NCBI RefSeq assembly: GCF_036322585.1
Contig: NZ_AP024600.1
Location: 5,704,001-5,768,000, forward strand
DNA: 64,000 nucleotides
Direction of reading: 5' to 3'
DNA from: Luteolibacter sp. LG18
GTDB taxonomy: Bacteria; Verrucomicrobiota; Verrucomicrobiia; Verrucomicrobiales; Akkermansiaceae
This document shows positions 1 through 7,964 of this stretch, one piece after another. The position numbers and the translations under genes were made by a program. The notes beneath the pieces are model-generated. The model did no database searches, was not told the origin of the DNA, and saw only the letters and a program-made list of their open reading frames with translations. Each line of letters begins with the position of its first letter. Position 1 is the first letter of the stretch.

Positions 1-522
1 ATGCCCTTCGACCTTCCGGAATGCGAAACCGAACTCGTCGGCGGCTACCACACGGAGTACTCCTCGATGAAGTTCGCGATGTTCTTCATGGGTGAATACG
101 CCGCGATGGTGGTGGGCTCCGCGCTGATCATTACCCTTTTCTTCGGCGGCTGGTCGGCGGGCCCGCTCGACCCATACATCAACGATTTCTCGTTGTTCGG
201 CGCCAAGCTCGGCGGACTGCTCCATCTGGCGGTATTCCTGACCAAGCTCATCGTCTTCATCCTGTTCTTCATCCTCGTCCGCTGGACGGTACCCCGCTTC
301 CGCTACGACCAGCTCATGAAGCTCGGTTGGGTGATCTTCTTCGAAGCCGCGCTGGTGAACGTCTTCCTCGCCGCCCTCGTCATCGCCGCACCTTACCTTT
401 CCGCCGGGATCATCGTCCTCGGGTTCATCCTGCTGGTGATCCTCTGCGCCGCCATCATCTGGGTGGCGAAGGTGTCCGAGGAGCCATCCAAACCCAACTC
501 GGGCCTTCTTGGACAGAACTGA
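1..522 (+). CDS. nuoH: NADH-quinone oxidoreductase subunit H, C-terminal part
   Basis: This is the C-terminal 173 residues of complex I subunit H (ND1), the membrane subunit that forms the quinone-access cavity and joins the peripheral arm to the proton-pumping arm. The frame is already open at the window edge, so the ATG at base 1 is an internal Met and the real start lies upstream; family members are usually about 330 residues or more. The family signature is visible at the very start (PFDLPE, then ELVGGYHTEYS and MKFAMFF), followed by about four hydrophobic helices. It is first in the visible run H-I-J-K-L-M-N, all on this strand, with nuoI following after 44 nt. The identity is certain; only the missing N-terminus is unknown. 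Confidence 0.95.
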   Translation: MPFDLPECETELVGGYHTEYSSMKFAMFFMGEYAAMVVGSALIITLFFGGWSAGPLDPYINDFSLFGAKLGGLLHLAVFLTKLIVFILFFILVRWTVPRFRYDQLMKLGWVIFFEAALVNVFLAALVIAAPYLSAGIIVLGFILLVILCAAIIWVAKVSEEPSKPNSGLLGQN

Positions 523-527
523 CCCGG

Positions 528-561
528 GTTTAGGATTTAGTGCTTTAGATTTTAAATTTTC
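528..561 (+). repeat. Leader repeat copy A, upstream of nuoI
   Basis: This AT-rich stretch begins GTTTAGGATTTAGTGCTT and sits between nuoH and nuoI. Its first base is 39 nt before the nuoI ATG. Related copies lie before nuoK, nuoN and the DUF58 gene. No Shine-Dalgarno-like purine run is seen between the repeat and the ATG. Its role is unknown. Confidence 0.75.
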
Positions 562-566
562 TTCCC

Positions 567-1133
567 ATGGCTGTCATCAAGGTCAAACGCCCGCAACTGA
601 GCTTCGGTGAGAAGGTCTACTTCGGCGCGCTCATCAAGGGCTTCCTGCTCACGATGAAGCACGCCGTCGATTCGATGCGCGGCAAGTCCCGCGGCGCGAA
701 GGAACTGGCCTCGTCCGGCCTCGGCGTGACGATGCAGTATCCGGAACAGAAGTGGGACGAGCATCTGCCGGAGCACTACCGCGGCGCACCCGCGCTGGTG
801 ACGGACGAGCAGGGCCGTGAGCGCTGCGTGTCCTGCCAGCTCTGCGAGTTCATCTGCCCGCCGAAGGCGATCAAGATCACCCCGAGCGAGATTCCCGCCG
901 AGGACCAATGGGCGAAGGTCGAGAAGCGCCCGCTGGAGTTCGACATCGACATGATCCGCTGCATCTACTGCGGCATGTGCGAGGAAGTCTGCCCGGAGCA
1001 GGCCATTTTCCTGCGCAAGGACTACGCCATCACCGGCCTGACCCGGCAGGACATGGTCCACAACAAGAAGAAGCTCTACGAAATCGGCGGTGTCCGCGAG
1101 GGCCTCGTCAACAAGTGGAACGAGCTGAAGTAA
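567..1133 (+). CDS. nuoI: NADH-quinone oxidoreductase subunit I (2x[4Fe-4S] ferredoxin)
   Basis: This 188-residue subunit of the peripheral arm carries the two tetranuclear clusters (N6a and N6b) that pass electrons towards the quinone-proximal cluster. Two ferredoxin motifs are intact: C87-C90-C93-C97 (CVSCQLCEFICPP) and C132-C135-C138-C142 (CIYCGMCEEVCPE). The N-terminal stretch before the first cluster is amphipathic and suits membrane association, as in known NuoI proteins. The ATG at 567 follows leader repeat copy A and gives a family-typical length. A 60-residue membrane protein follows after 14 nt, then nuoJ. Confidence 0.97.
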   Translation: MAVIKVKRPQLSFGEKVYFGALIKGFLLTMKHAVDSMRGKSRGAKELASSGLGVTMQYPEQKWDEHLPEHYRGAPALVTDEQGRERCVSCQLCEFICPPKAIKITPSEIPAEDQWAKVEKRPLEFDIDMIRCIYCGMCEEVCPEQAIFLRKDYAITGLTRQDMVHNKKKLYEIGGVREGLVNKWNELK

Positions 1134-1147
1134 GCACCCGACGACCC

Positions 1148-1330
1148 ATGAAAGCGATCTCCTCCTCCATCGTGGTAGCGGCCGGCGTATACGCCATGAC
1201 CCAATCCATGCCGCTTCTGGCCATGCGGGCGGGCGGCGTCCTCCCGAGCCTCTTCGCTTTCGCAGCGTCCCTCGTGGTCATCGGCCTTGGGCTGACCGGC
1301 TGGTGGGCATCCTTGAAATACGACCGCTGA
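1148..1330 (+). CDS. Small two-helix membrane protein inside the complex I operon
   Basis: This is a 60-residue protein starting MKAISSSIVVAAG, with two predicted membrane helices (about residues 5-25 and 32-54) and a short charged C-terminus ending SLKYDR. It lies 14 nt after nuoI and 23 nt before nuoJ, so it should be co-transcribed with them. I do not recognise the family. It is too short to be a duplicated NuoJ or NuoK and has no cofactor motif. Its position suggests an accessory or assembly subunit of complex I in this lineage, which is inference only. Codon use resembles that of its neighbours, which supports a real gene. Confidence 0.7.
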   Translation: MKAISSSIVVAAGVYAMTQSMPLLAMRAGGVLPSLFAFAASLVVIGLGLTGWWASLKYDR

Positions 1331-1353
1331 GATCCCTTTCCCCCATCACTCCC

Positions 1354-1932
1354 ATGCCTTCCCCACTCTTCTGGATCTTCGCCCTGCTGATGCTGATCGG
1401 CGGCGTGGCCGTCCTCTGCTTCCGCAACCCGGTCTCGAGCGCGCTGTCGATGGTGGTGTCGTTCGTCGGCATCGCCGGCCTGTTCGTCGGGTTGGACGCC
1501 TACTTCACCGGCATCATCCAGATCCTGGTCTACGCGGGCGCGATCATGGTGTTGTTCCTGTTCATCATCATGCTGCTGGACCTCAAGGACGAGGTGAAGC
1601 GCAAGACGCGGATCGCGCCGATCGCTGCCGGGCTGGTGCTGGTGCTGGCCTTCGTCATCCAACTCGCGGGCGTGCTTTCCAGCACTCCGGACGTGCAGGC
1701 CCATAAGCTCGATCTCGCCAAGGGCGCTGCTTACTACGCGGAGCAAAAGAGCCCGAAGATCGCCGAGTCGCTCGCCCCGCAGGACCCGACCAAACCGGCG
1801 AAACTCCCGGACGTCCACATCGTCGGCCAGACCCTCTTCACCGGCTACAATCTGCCGCTCCAGATCCTCGGCGTGCTGCTGCTGGTCTCCACCGTCGGCG
1901 TGGTGGTCCTCTCCAAGCGGCAAACCACCTAA
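1354..1932 (+). CDS. nuoJ: NADH-quinone oxidoreductase subunit J
   Basis: This 192-residue membrane subunit of complex I (ND6 family) contributes to the proton path next to NuoH and NuoK. The family core is visible: LCFRNPVSSALSMVVSFVG, then LDAYFTGIIQILVYAGAIMV, followed by LFLFIIMLLDL. About five membrane helices are present; a roughly 50-residue loop precedes the last helix. An upstream in-frame start at 1303 would overlap the preceding small gene; the ATG at 1354 (MPSPLFWIF) gives the usual NuoJ beginning and is chosen. NuoK follows after about 50 nt that contain leader repeat copy B. Confidence 0.96.
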   Translation: MPSPLFWIFALLMLIGGVAVLCFRNPVSSALSMVVSFVGIAGLFVGLDAYFTGIIQILVYAGAIMVLFLFIIMLLDLKDEVKRKTRIAPIAAGLVLVLAFVIQLAGVLSSTPDVQAHKLDLAKGAAYYAEQKSPKIAESLAPQDPTKPAKLPDVHIVGQTLFTGYNLPLQILGVLLLVSTVGVVVLSKRQTT

Positions 1933-1943
1933 CTGACTCTTCC

Positions 1944-1976
1944 GTTTAGGATTTTGGATTTAGTGCTTAGTGCTTT
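1944..1976 (+). repeat. Leader repeat copy B, upstream of nuoK
   Basis: The sequence begins GTTTAGGATTTTGGATTTAG and continues with two TTAGTGCTT-like units. Its first base is 39 nt before the nuoK ATG, the same spacing as copy A. It is preceded by a CTCTTCC pyrimidine run, also seen before copies C and D. Confidence 0.8.
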
Positions 1977-1982
1977 CCCCAT

Positions 1983-2303
1983 ATGGCCAGTCTTCACCAA
2001 TACCTGCTCGTCTCAGGCCTCCTGTTCGCCATCGGCTTGGCGGGCGTCGTGCTGCGCCGGAACATCATCATCGTGTTCATGTGCCTGGAGCTGATGCTCA
2101 GCGCCGCGAACCTCTCGCTGATCGCATTCTCCCGCTTCCACACCGCGAAGACCGGCCTGCCCGATCCCGCCGCCCAGATGCTGGTGTTCTTCGTGATCAC
2201 CGTGGCGGCCGCCGAGGTCGCCGTCGGCCTCGCCATCATCGTCGCCCTCTACCGCGCCAGACAGACGATCCACACGGACGATCTGACGTCGATGAGAGGC
2301 TGA
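1983..2303 (+). CDS. nuoK: NADH-quinone oxidoreductase subunit K
   Basis: This 106-residue membrane subunit (ND4L, MrpC-like) has three helices. The conserved membrane glutamates of the proton path are present in VFMCLELMLSAANL and in AAAEVAVGLAI. The length matches the family (about 100 residues). The start at 1983 follows leader repeat copy B. In most nuo operons nuoL follows directly; here it is displaced by about 595 nt holding an inverted repeat and a GxxExxY gene. Confidence 0.97.
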   Translation: MASLHQYLLVSGLLFAIGLAGVVLRRNIIIVFMCLELMLSAANLSLIAFSRFHTAKTGLPDPAAQMLVFFVITVAAAEVAVGLAIIVALYRARQTIHTDDLTSMRG

Positions 2304-2347
2304 CAAAACCGAGATTCGAACCGCTTTTTTGAAATTCGAAACAGAAA

Positions 2348-2452
2348 CCACTGATTACACTGATTTACTGATTAAGAAAAACAGAAGATCTCAAACCTGA
2401 GTCCCTGCATTCCCTCTTCCTCTTAAAATCAGTTAATCAGTGTAATCAGTGG
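2348..2452. repeat. Near-perfect 26-bp inverted repeat with internal ACTGATT units
   Basis: The left arm at 2348-2373 (starting CCACTGATTACACTGATT) and the right arm at 2427-2452 (ending CAGTGTAATCAGTGG) are reverse complements at 25 of 26 positions, separated by 53 nt. Each arm contains three ACTGATT-like units. The base composition is far more AT-rich than the flanking genes. The repeat lies between nuoK and the GxxExxY gene, so transcripts could fold it into a long hairpin. It looks like the remains or boundary of an inserted element. Confidence 0.85.
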
Positions 2453-2483
2453 CCATCCCGACTCCCGCCTAGCAAGCCTCGCC

Positions 2484-2888
2484 ATGTCCTTCGACTCCAC
2501 CCAGTATCCGCATTCAAGGCTCACCGAGAAGATCATCGGTGCGGCGATGACGGTGCATCGCACGCTCGGACCGGGGTTGGACGAAAAGATTTACGAGAAC
2601 GCGCTTTGTTTGGAACTAGCCGAACAATCCCTCGGGTTTTCCCAGCAGGAACAGTTCCCAGTTTTTTATAGAGGTCGCATCGTCGGCAAGCTGATCGCCG
2701 ATCTAATCATCGAAAACAAGGTGATCGTCGAAGCCAAGGTCGTGGACCGCATCGCGGATGTCCATGTCGCCCAAACGCTCAGCTATCTGAGCATCACCGG
2801 ACTGAAGGTCGGTCTCGTTCTCAATTTCAAGCCCGTGTCACTGGCCTTCAAACGAGTCGCCAACATCTACTTGGACACCATTTCTTAA
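2484..2888 (+). CDS. GxxExxY family protein inserted in the nuo operon
   Basis: This 134-residue protein has the family signature GLDEKIY (G-x2-E-x2-Y) after the helix AAMTVHRTLGPG. Further conserved elements are a VFYRGRIVGKLIADLII strand pair, VIVEAKVV, the helix HVAQTLSYLSITGLKVGLVLNF, and a short C-terminus. The family is placed in the PD-(D/E)XK nuclease-like fold; the D of IADLI and the E and K of VEAKV fit the D-x(n)-E-x-K active-site pattern. Its biological role is not established. It has no known link to complex I, yet sits between nuoK and nuoL, 10 nt before nuoL and just after an inverted repeat, which suggests insertion by transfer. Confidence 0.9.
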   Translation: MSFDSTQYPHSRLTEKIIGAAMTVHRTLGPGLDEKIYENALCLELAEQSLGFSQQEQFPVFYRGRIVGKLIADLIIENKVIVEAKVVDRIADVHVAQTLSYLSITGLKVGLVLNFKPVSLAFKRVANIYLDTIS

Positions 2889-2898
2889 AGTTCGACCC

Positions 2899-4731
2899 AT
2901 GACCTTAGCCTGGATCCTTCTCTTCCTCCCGCTCGTTGTTGCGGCGGCCAACCAGCTGTTCCTGAAGCGGACCGGCCTCGCGCACCTGGCATCGGTGGCT
3001 TCGGCCGCGGCCACGTTCGTCATCGCCGTCCTGCTGCTGGGCAAGACCGGTTCGCCCGATCCCATCAAGTGGGCGACGATCGGCGACTTCTCGGTCGAGA
3101 TCGGCATCACCTTGGACAAGCTGTCCACCGGCATGATGATCGTGGTCACGGGCGTGGGCCTGCTGGTGCACATTTTCTCGCTGGCCTACATGAAGGACGA
3201 TGAGGCGAAGGCGCGCTATTTCACCGGTCTCTCTCTGTTCATGTTCTCGATGACCGGCATCGTGCTGTCATCGAACTTCATCATGACCTTCATCTTCTGG
3301 GAACTGGTCGGCCTGAGCTCCTACCTGCTCATCGGTCACTGGTACCAGAAGGATTCCGCCGCGGATGCCGCGAAGAAGGCCTTCATCACCAACCGCATCG
3401 GCGACTTCGGCTTCATGGCCGGCATCCTCATGCTGTGGGGCATCACCGGCGCGCTGACCTTCGACAAGATGCACGCGGGCGTCCTCGCCTTCCAGTCGGC
3501 CAATCCCGCGATCTTCGCCTGCGTGATCTCCACCGCCCTGCTGTGCGTGTTCTGCGGCGCGGTCGGCAAGTCCGCCCAACTCCCGCTCCACGTCTGGCTG
3601 CCGGACGCGATGGAAGGCCCGACCCCCGTTTCAGCCCTGATCCACGCCGCGACGATGGTGGCGGCGGGCGTTTACATGCTCTTCCGCGTGCAGCTCTCCC
3701 TCGAGCTGCCGGAGGAACTCCTCCACACCCTCGTTTCCAGCAAGGTGATCGCCTGGACCGGTGGTCTGACCGCGCTCGCCGCGGCGCTGATGGCTACCCA
3801 GCAGGACGACATCAAGCGCGTGCTGGCCTACTCCACCCTCTCCCAGCTCGGCTACATGGTCATGGCCGTGGGCCTCGTGGCCGGTGAGGCGGGGATGTTC
3901 CACCTCTTCACCCACGCCTGGTTCAAGGCCCTCCTGTTCCTCGGCTCCGGCGCGGTCATCTATGCCTGCCACCACGAACAGGACATCTGGAAGATGGGCG
4001 GCCTGCTGAAGAAAATGCCGATCACCGGCATCACCTTCGCCCTCGGCACCGCGGCCCTCATCGCCGTGCCCTTCGTGACCTCCGGCTTCTACTCGAAGGA
4101 AGAAATCCTCGCCGCCGCCTACGGCAACAACAAGGCGCTGTTCGGCATCGCCGTGTTCGTGGCCTTCCTGACCACCTTCTACATGACCCGCGCCTTCGTG
4201 GTGGCCTTCCTCGGCAAGGCCCGCTCGGAGAACGCCGACCACGCCCACGAGGTCGGCCCGCTGATGTGGCTGCCGCTGGTCCTGCTCGCCGCCATGGCCA
4301 TCTGCTCTGGCTTCGGTTGGATCAATGGTCCGCTGAACGCGATCAAGCCGCACGCCCACGAGCACGCCGAAGGCCACGCGCTGATCCTCGGAGCCTCCAT
4401 TGGTTCCCTGATCCTCGGCCTGCTTGCCGGCTTCGTCCTCTACAACGGCAAGGACAAGGACCCGGTGGCGATCCCGCTGTTCCGCAACCGCTTCTACATC
4501 GACAGCTTCTACGACAATTTCGTGGTCCGCTTCTTCACCGACGCCTTCGCCGCGTTCGTCCACTTCTTCGACCGCTTCCTGATCGACGGCCTCGGGGTCG
4601 GTGGCCTGAGCCGTCTCGCCGAAACCTTCGGCAACGGGTTCCGCCGCATCCAGTCCGGCAACCTCCAGGGCTACGCCTTCTTCTTCGGTCTCGGCGTGAT
4701 CGCCGTCATCTACTTCACCGTGTTCTACTGA
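2899..4731 (+). CDS. nuoL: NADH-quinone oxidoreductase subunit L
   Basis: This 610-residue antiporter-like proton-pumping subunit is the distal one and carries the long lateral helix. The Mrp-type core is clear: FWELVGLSSYLLIGHWY with the conserved membrane Glu, KSAQLPLHVWLPDAMEGPTP with the central Lys, SALIHAATMVAAGVYM, and STLSQLGYMVMAVG. The C-terminal quarter has the expected polar stretch and final helices (FRNRFYIDSFYDNF and later). The start MTLAWILLFLPL at 2899 is 10 nt after the GxxExxY stop and gives normal length. NuoM follows after 42 nt. Confidence 0.98.
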   Translation: MTLAWILLFLPLVVAAANQLFLKRTGLAHLASVASAAATFVIAVLLLGKTGSPDPIKWATIGDFSVEIGITLDKLSTGMMIVVTGVGLLVHIFSLAYMKDDEAKARYFTGLSLFMFSMTGIVLSSNFIMTFIFWELVGLSSYLLIGHWYQKDSAADAAKKAFITNRIGDFGFMAGILMLWGITGALTFDKMHAGVLAFQSANPAIFACVISTALLCVFCGAVGKSAQLPLHVWLPDAMEGPTPVSALIHAATMVAAGVYMLFRVQLSLELPEELLHTLVSSKVIAWTGGLTALAAALMATQQDDIKRVLAYSTLSQLGYMVMAVGLVAGEAGMFHLFTHAWFKALLFLGSGAVIYACHHEQDIWKMGGLLKKMPITGITFALGTAALIAVPFVTSGFYSKEEILAAAYGNNKALFGIAVFVAFLTTFYMTRAFVVAFLGKARSENADHAHEVGPLMWLPLVLLAAMAICSGFGWINGPLNAIKPHAHEHAEGHALILGASIGSLILGLLAGFVLYNGKDKDPVAIPLFRNRFYIDSFYDNFVVRFFTDAFAAFVHFFDRFLIDGLGVGGLSRLAETFGNGFRRIQSGNLQGYAFFFGLGVIAVIYFTVFY

Positions 4732-4773
4732 AGCCGCTGAAAATCGAATCCTGAACACCAGCCATCCCATCCG

Positions 4774-6210
4774 ATGCTCGCGCTTCTCGTCCTCCTTCCG
4801 GTTCTCGGCTTCATCGCCATCCTCTGCGGTGCCCCGGCACGCCTGACTGCCATCGCCGCCTCGTTGGCGAACCTGGCCATCGGCCTTGCCGCCGCGCTCT
4901 CGCCCAAGGCCACTTGTTGGGCCGCGTCGTTCACGGTGCTGAAAATGCCGGAGCTTCACCTGTCCTTCGGCCTGATCGACGGCATGAGCGTGGTGATGAT
5001 CCTGCTTTCCGTGATCGTCACGCTGGCCGCCGTGCTCACCGGCAAAGCCCCCGAGGGCAAGGACAAGCTCTGGTATGGCTCTTCCTTGCTGATCTCCGCG
5101 GGCGCGCTCGGGGCCTTCGCCGCCACCGACCTGTTCTTCTTCTACGCCTTCCATGAGCTGGCGCTGATCCCCACCTTCCTGATGATCGGCATGCTTGGCC
5201 GCGGCGACCGCAAGGACGCCGCCTGGAAGATCACCATCTACCTCGGCCTCGGCTCGATCATCCTGCTGGCCGGTCTGGTCTGGCTGGCGAACGTCACCGG
5301 CACCTACGACATCCAGAAGATGCTCGCCAACAAGGTCGCCATCGACCCGGCGGTGCAGAAAGGCATCGCCGCCCTGCTGCTGGTCGGCTTCGGCACGCTG
5401 GTCTCGCTCTTCCCCTTCCACTCCTGGGCCGCTCCGGCCTATGCCAGTGCTCCGGCCCCGACCTCGATGCTGCACGCGGGCGTCTTGAAGAAGTTCGGCC
5501 TCTACGGCCTGCTCCGCCTCGCGATGCCGCTGCTGCCCGAGGGCATGCACGCCTGGCTCACTCCGCTGTTGGTCCTGCTGCTCGGCAACATCCTGTGGGT
5601 CGGCTACGTGACCGTCAGCCAGAAGCGGATCGACACCATGCTCGGCAACTCCTCGGTGATGCACATGGGCTACATCTTCCTGGCCATCGCCGCGCTCGCC
5701 GCCAGCCCGGCCGCCAACACCATCGCCTTGCCCGCCGCCGTGACCCTGATGTTCGCGCATGGCATCTCGATCGCCCTGCTGTTCTCGCTCACCGACAAGA
5801 TCGAGCGCGCCACTGGATCCCTCGATCTCTCGGACCTCGGCGGCCTCGGCCGCGCCACCCCGCGCCTGGCCTTCATCTTCGGCCTCGCTGCCATGGCCTC
5901 GATCGGCCTGCCCGGTCTCGCCAACTTCTCCGGTGAAGTCCTCGTCTTCCTCTCCGCCTTCCAGAACTACAACCCCGCCGCCGGTCTCGGCCCGGTCCAG
6001 ATCGCCTGCATCCTCGCCATCTGGGGCGTGGTGATCAGCGCGGTCTACATGCTCCGCGCCTACCGCCAGATCTTCCAAGGCCTGTCCGTGCCGATCACCA
6101 AGTCCGCCGCCGACCTCACCCTCTGCGAGCGCATCCCGGCGGTGCTGCTGGTGGTGGCGCTGTTGGCCGTCGGGCTGTATCCGAACCTACTGCTGGATCT
6201 GCTTCGCTGA
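4774..6210 (+). CDS. nuoM: NADH-quinone oxidoreductase subunit M
   Basis: This 478-residue antiporter-like pump (ND4) has the conserved membrane Glu in FFFYAFHELALIPTFLMIG. The helix-break region with LVSLFPFHSWAAPAYASAP and SMLHAGVLKKFGLYGLLR and the later NSSVMHMGYIFL are typical of NuoM. The start MLALLVLLPVLGF at 4774 is the only good candidate after nuoL. The gene is followed by 122 nt carrying two oppositely oriented copies of the leader repeat, then nuoN. Confidence 0.97.
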   Translation: MLALLVLLPVLGFIAILCGAPARLTAIAASLANLAIGLAAALSPKATCWAASFTVLKMPELHLSFGLIDGMSVVMILLSVIVTLAAVLTGKAPEGKDKLWYGSSLLISAGALGAFAATDLFFFYAFHELALIPTFLMIGMLGRGDRKDAAWKITIYLGLGSIILLAGLVWLANVTGTYDIQKMLANKVAIDPAVQKGIAALLLVGFGTLVSLFPFHSWAAPAYASAPAPTSMLHAGVLKKFGLYGLLRLAMPLLPEGMHAWLTPLLVLLLGNILWVGYVTVSQKRIDTMLGNSSVMHMGYIFLAIAALAASPAANTIALPAAVTLMFAHGISIALLFSLTDKIERATGSLDLSDLGGLGRATPRLAFIFGLAAMASIGLPGLANFSGEVLVFLSAFQNYNPAAGLGPVQIACILAIWGVVISAVYMLRAYRQIFQGLSVPITKSAADLTLCERIPAVLLVVALLAVGLYPNLLLDLLR

Positions 6211-6211
6211 T

Positions 6212-6325
6212 CAAATCCTAAATCCAAAGCACTAAATCCTAAACAAAGACCCTTACAGCACGCGCGTTCACAAACGACCTCTTCCTCTTCGTTTAGGATT
6301 TTAGATTTAGTGCTTAGAGCTTTCC
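6212..6325. repeat. Opposed pair of leader repeats (copies E and C) between nuoM and nuoN
   Basis: The left copy at 6212-6244 reads CAAATCCTAAATCCAAAGC on the plus strand and ends in CCTAAAC, so it is the reverse orientation. The right copy at 6291-6325 begins GTTTAGGATTTTAGATTTAG and is in the sense orientation. The right copy begins 42 nt before the nuoN ATG. The pair can form an imperfect hairpin around a 46-nt loop. No gene is seen in the gap. Confidence 0.8.
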
Positions 6326-6332
6326 CATCCCC

Positions 6333-7829
6333 ATGCCCGCTTACTACCTCGAAGCCCTGACCGTCGCGCTCGGCATCCTCCTGCTGATGGCCGAGGCGTT
6401 TTCCTCGAACCGCTCGAAAGCCTGGGTCGGCGGCGCGGCCGCGGTCGGGCTGGGATTGATTCTCGTGGCCCTGTTCTGCGCGGTCGGGCCGGAGGCGAAA
6501 CCGGACGCGGCCTGGGCGAAATGGCCGCTGTGGAACTTCTACAGCTTCGATTCGCTCGCTCGCTTCTACAAGGGCTTCGCGCTGGTCTCCACCCTGCTGG
6601 TGGTGCTGCTTTCGATCGACTTCCGCTCCGTGCTCGCGCGCTTCACCGATCACCCGGGCTCCGAATCCGGCACCGGTGAGTTCTACGCGCTGCCGGTCTT
6701 CGCCTGCGCGGGCATGATGTGGATGGCCTCCGCCAAGGACCTCGCCGGTGCCTTCGTGGCGCTGGAGCTGGTGACGATCACCTTCTACATCTTGGTGGCC
6801 TACATGCGCCGCAATGTCGGTTCGCTGGAGGCAGGCGTTAAATACCTCATCCTCGGCGCGCTCAGCACCGGCTTCCTCGTTTACGGCATCGCCTGGATCT
6901 ACGGCACCACCGGCACGATGAGCCTGGCGGGCATCAGCCAGTGGATCAGCTCCCAGCCGTCCGTGCAGGAACCCGGCCAGAGCTACCTGCCGCTGCTCTT
7001 CGGCATCGCGCTGGTGATGGTGTCGCTTGGCTTCAAGGTCGGCGCCACGCCGATGCAGGTGTGGATCCCGGACGTCTATCAGGGTGCTCCCACCCCGACC
7101 ACCGCCTTCCTCTCCGTCGGCTCGAAGGCCGCGGGCTTCATCCTGCTCATTCGTTTCCTCCAGCCCTTCCTCGCCCCGGAGTCGCCGGTGCGCGGCCCGG
7201 TGCTGGTGCTGCTGCTGGTGCTCGCCTGCCTGACGCTGGTCTTCGGCAACCTCGCCGCGATCCCGCAAACGAACTTCAAGCGCCTGCTGGCCTACTCCTC
7301 GATCGCCCACGCCGGATTCCTCCTGCTGGCGCTCGCCGCCTGGAACACCGACGAAGCCAACCTGCTCGGCTCGGTGAAGACGGTGTCCTTCTACCTCGCC
7401 ACCTACCTGCTGATGACGCTCGGCACCTTCTTCGTGCTCGGCCAGATCCGCATCCAGAGCGAGGGCGAGCGCATCGAGGACTTCAACGGCCTCGGCCAGC
7501 GCAACCCGCTGCTCGCGCTCGCCGTGACCGTCCTGCTCGCCGCGCTGGCGGGCGTGCCGCTCACCGCCGGGTTCTACGGCAAGTTCTTCGTCTTCTCGCT
7601 GGCCGTGAAACAGCAGCTCTGGAGCGGCGTCGGCCTCGGCTTCATCGCCGCGGCGGCCGGCTTCTACTACTACTTCAAAACGATCCGCGCGATGTGGTGG
7701 CAGCCGTCCGCCGAAGGCGCGAAGGCCCTGGTCCTGCCGACCGTCACCCGCGTGGTGGTCGCCGTGCTGACCGTGCTGGTCCTGCTCCTCGGCGTGTGGC
7801 CGCAGCCGGTGCTGTGGCTGCTGGGCTGA
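6333..7829 (+). CDS. nuoN: NADH-quinone oxidoreductase subunit N
   Basis: This 498-residue antiporter-like pump (ND2) is last in the nuo operon. Conserved pieces include FVALELVTITFYILVAYMR with the membrane Glu, SLEAGVKYLILGALSTGF, FKVGATPMQVWIPDVYQGAP with the central Lys, NFKRLLAYSSIAHAGF, and AGVPLTAGFYGKFFVF. The start MPAYYLEALTVALG at 6333 follows leader repeat copy C. A strong hairpin begins 35 nt after the stop and probably ends the operon. Confidence 0.97.
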   Translation: MPAYYLEALTVALGILLLMAEAFSSNRSKAWVGGAAAVGLGLILVALFCAVGPEAKPDAAWAKWPLWNFYSFDSLARFYKGFALVSTLLVVLLSIDFRSVLARFTDHPGSESGTGEFYALPVFACAGMMWMASAKDLAGAFVALELVTITFYILVAYMRRNVGSLEAGVKYLILGALSTGFLVYGIAWIYGTTGTMSLAGISQWISSQPSVQEPGQSYLPLLFGIALVMVSLGFKVGATPMQVWIPDVYQGAPTPTTAFLSVGSKAAGFILLIRFLQPFLAPESPVRGPVLVLLLVLACLTLVFGNLAAIPQTNFKRLLAYSSIAHAGFLLLALAAWNTDEANLLGSVKTVSFYLATYLLMTLGTFFVLGQIRIQSEGERIEDFNGLGQRNPLLALAVTVLLAALAGVPLTAGFYGKFFVFSLAVKQQLWSGVGLGFIAAAAGFYYYFKTIRAMWWQPSAEGAKALVLPTVTRVVVAVLTVLVLLLGVWPQPVLWLLG

Positions 7830-7860
7830 TCCGGCCTCCCAAATTTGAAATCTCATGTCG

Positions 7861-7896
7861 AACAAGGCCCCGGGGTTCAGCGCCCCGGGGCCTGTT
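7861..7896 (+). terminator. Probable intrinsic terminator after nuoN
   Basis: A perfect 11-bp stem (AGGCCCCGGGG at 7865-7875 with CCCCGGGGCCT at 7883-7893) has a 7-nt loop. It is extended by AAC/GTT pairing across one bulge. The T-run after it is weak (GTTCCTTT), so termination may be partial. Confidence 0.7.
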
Positions 7897-7964
7897 CCTT
7901 TGGTGGAGAGTGACAAATTTGCCTTTCCCGGCAGGGAGTTGCCTCCAATGCTTCCCGCCACCCC

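Noticed and set aside
1..3. ATG at the first base as the start of nuoH
   Set aside because: The protein begins inside the conserved NuoH signature loop, so the gene is cut by the window and this Met is internal.
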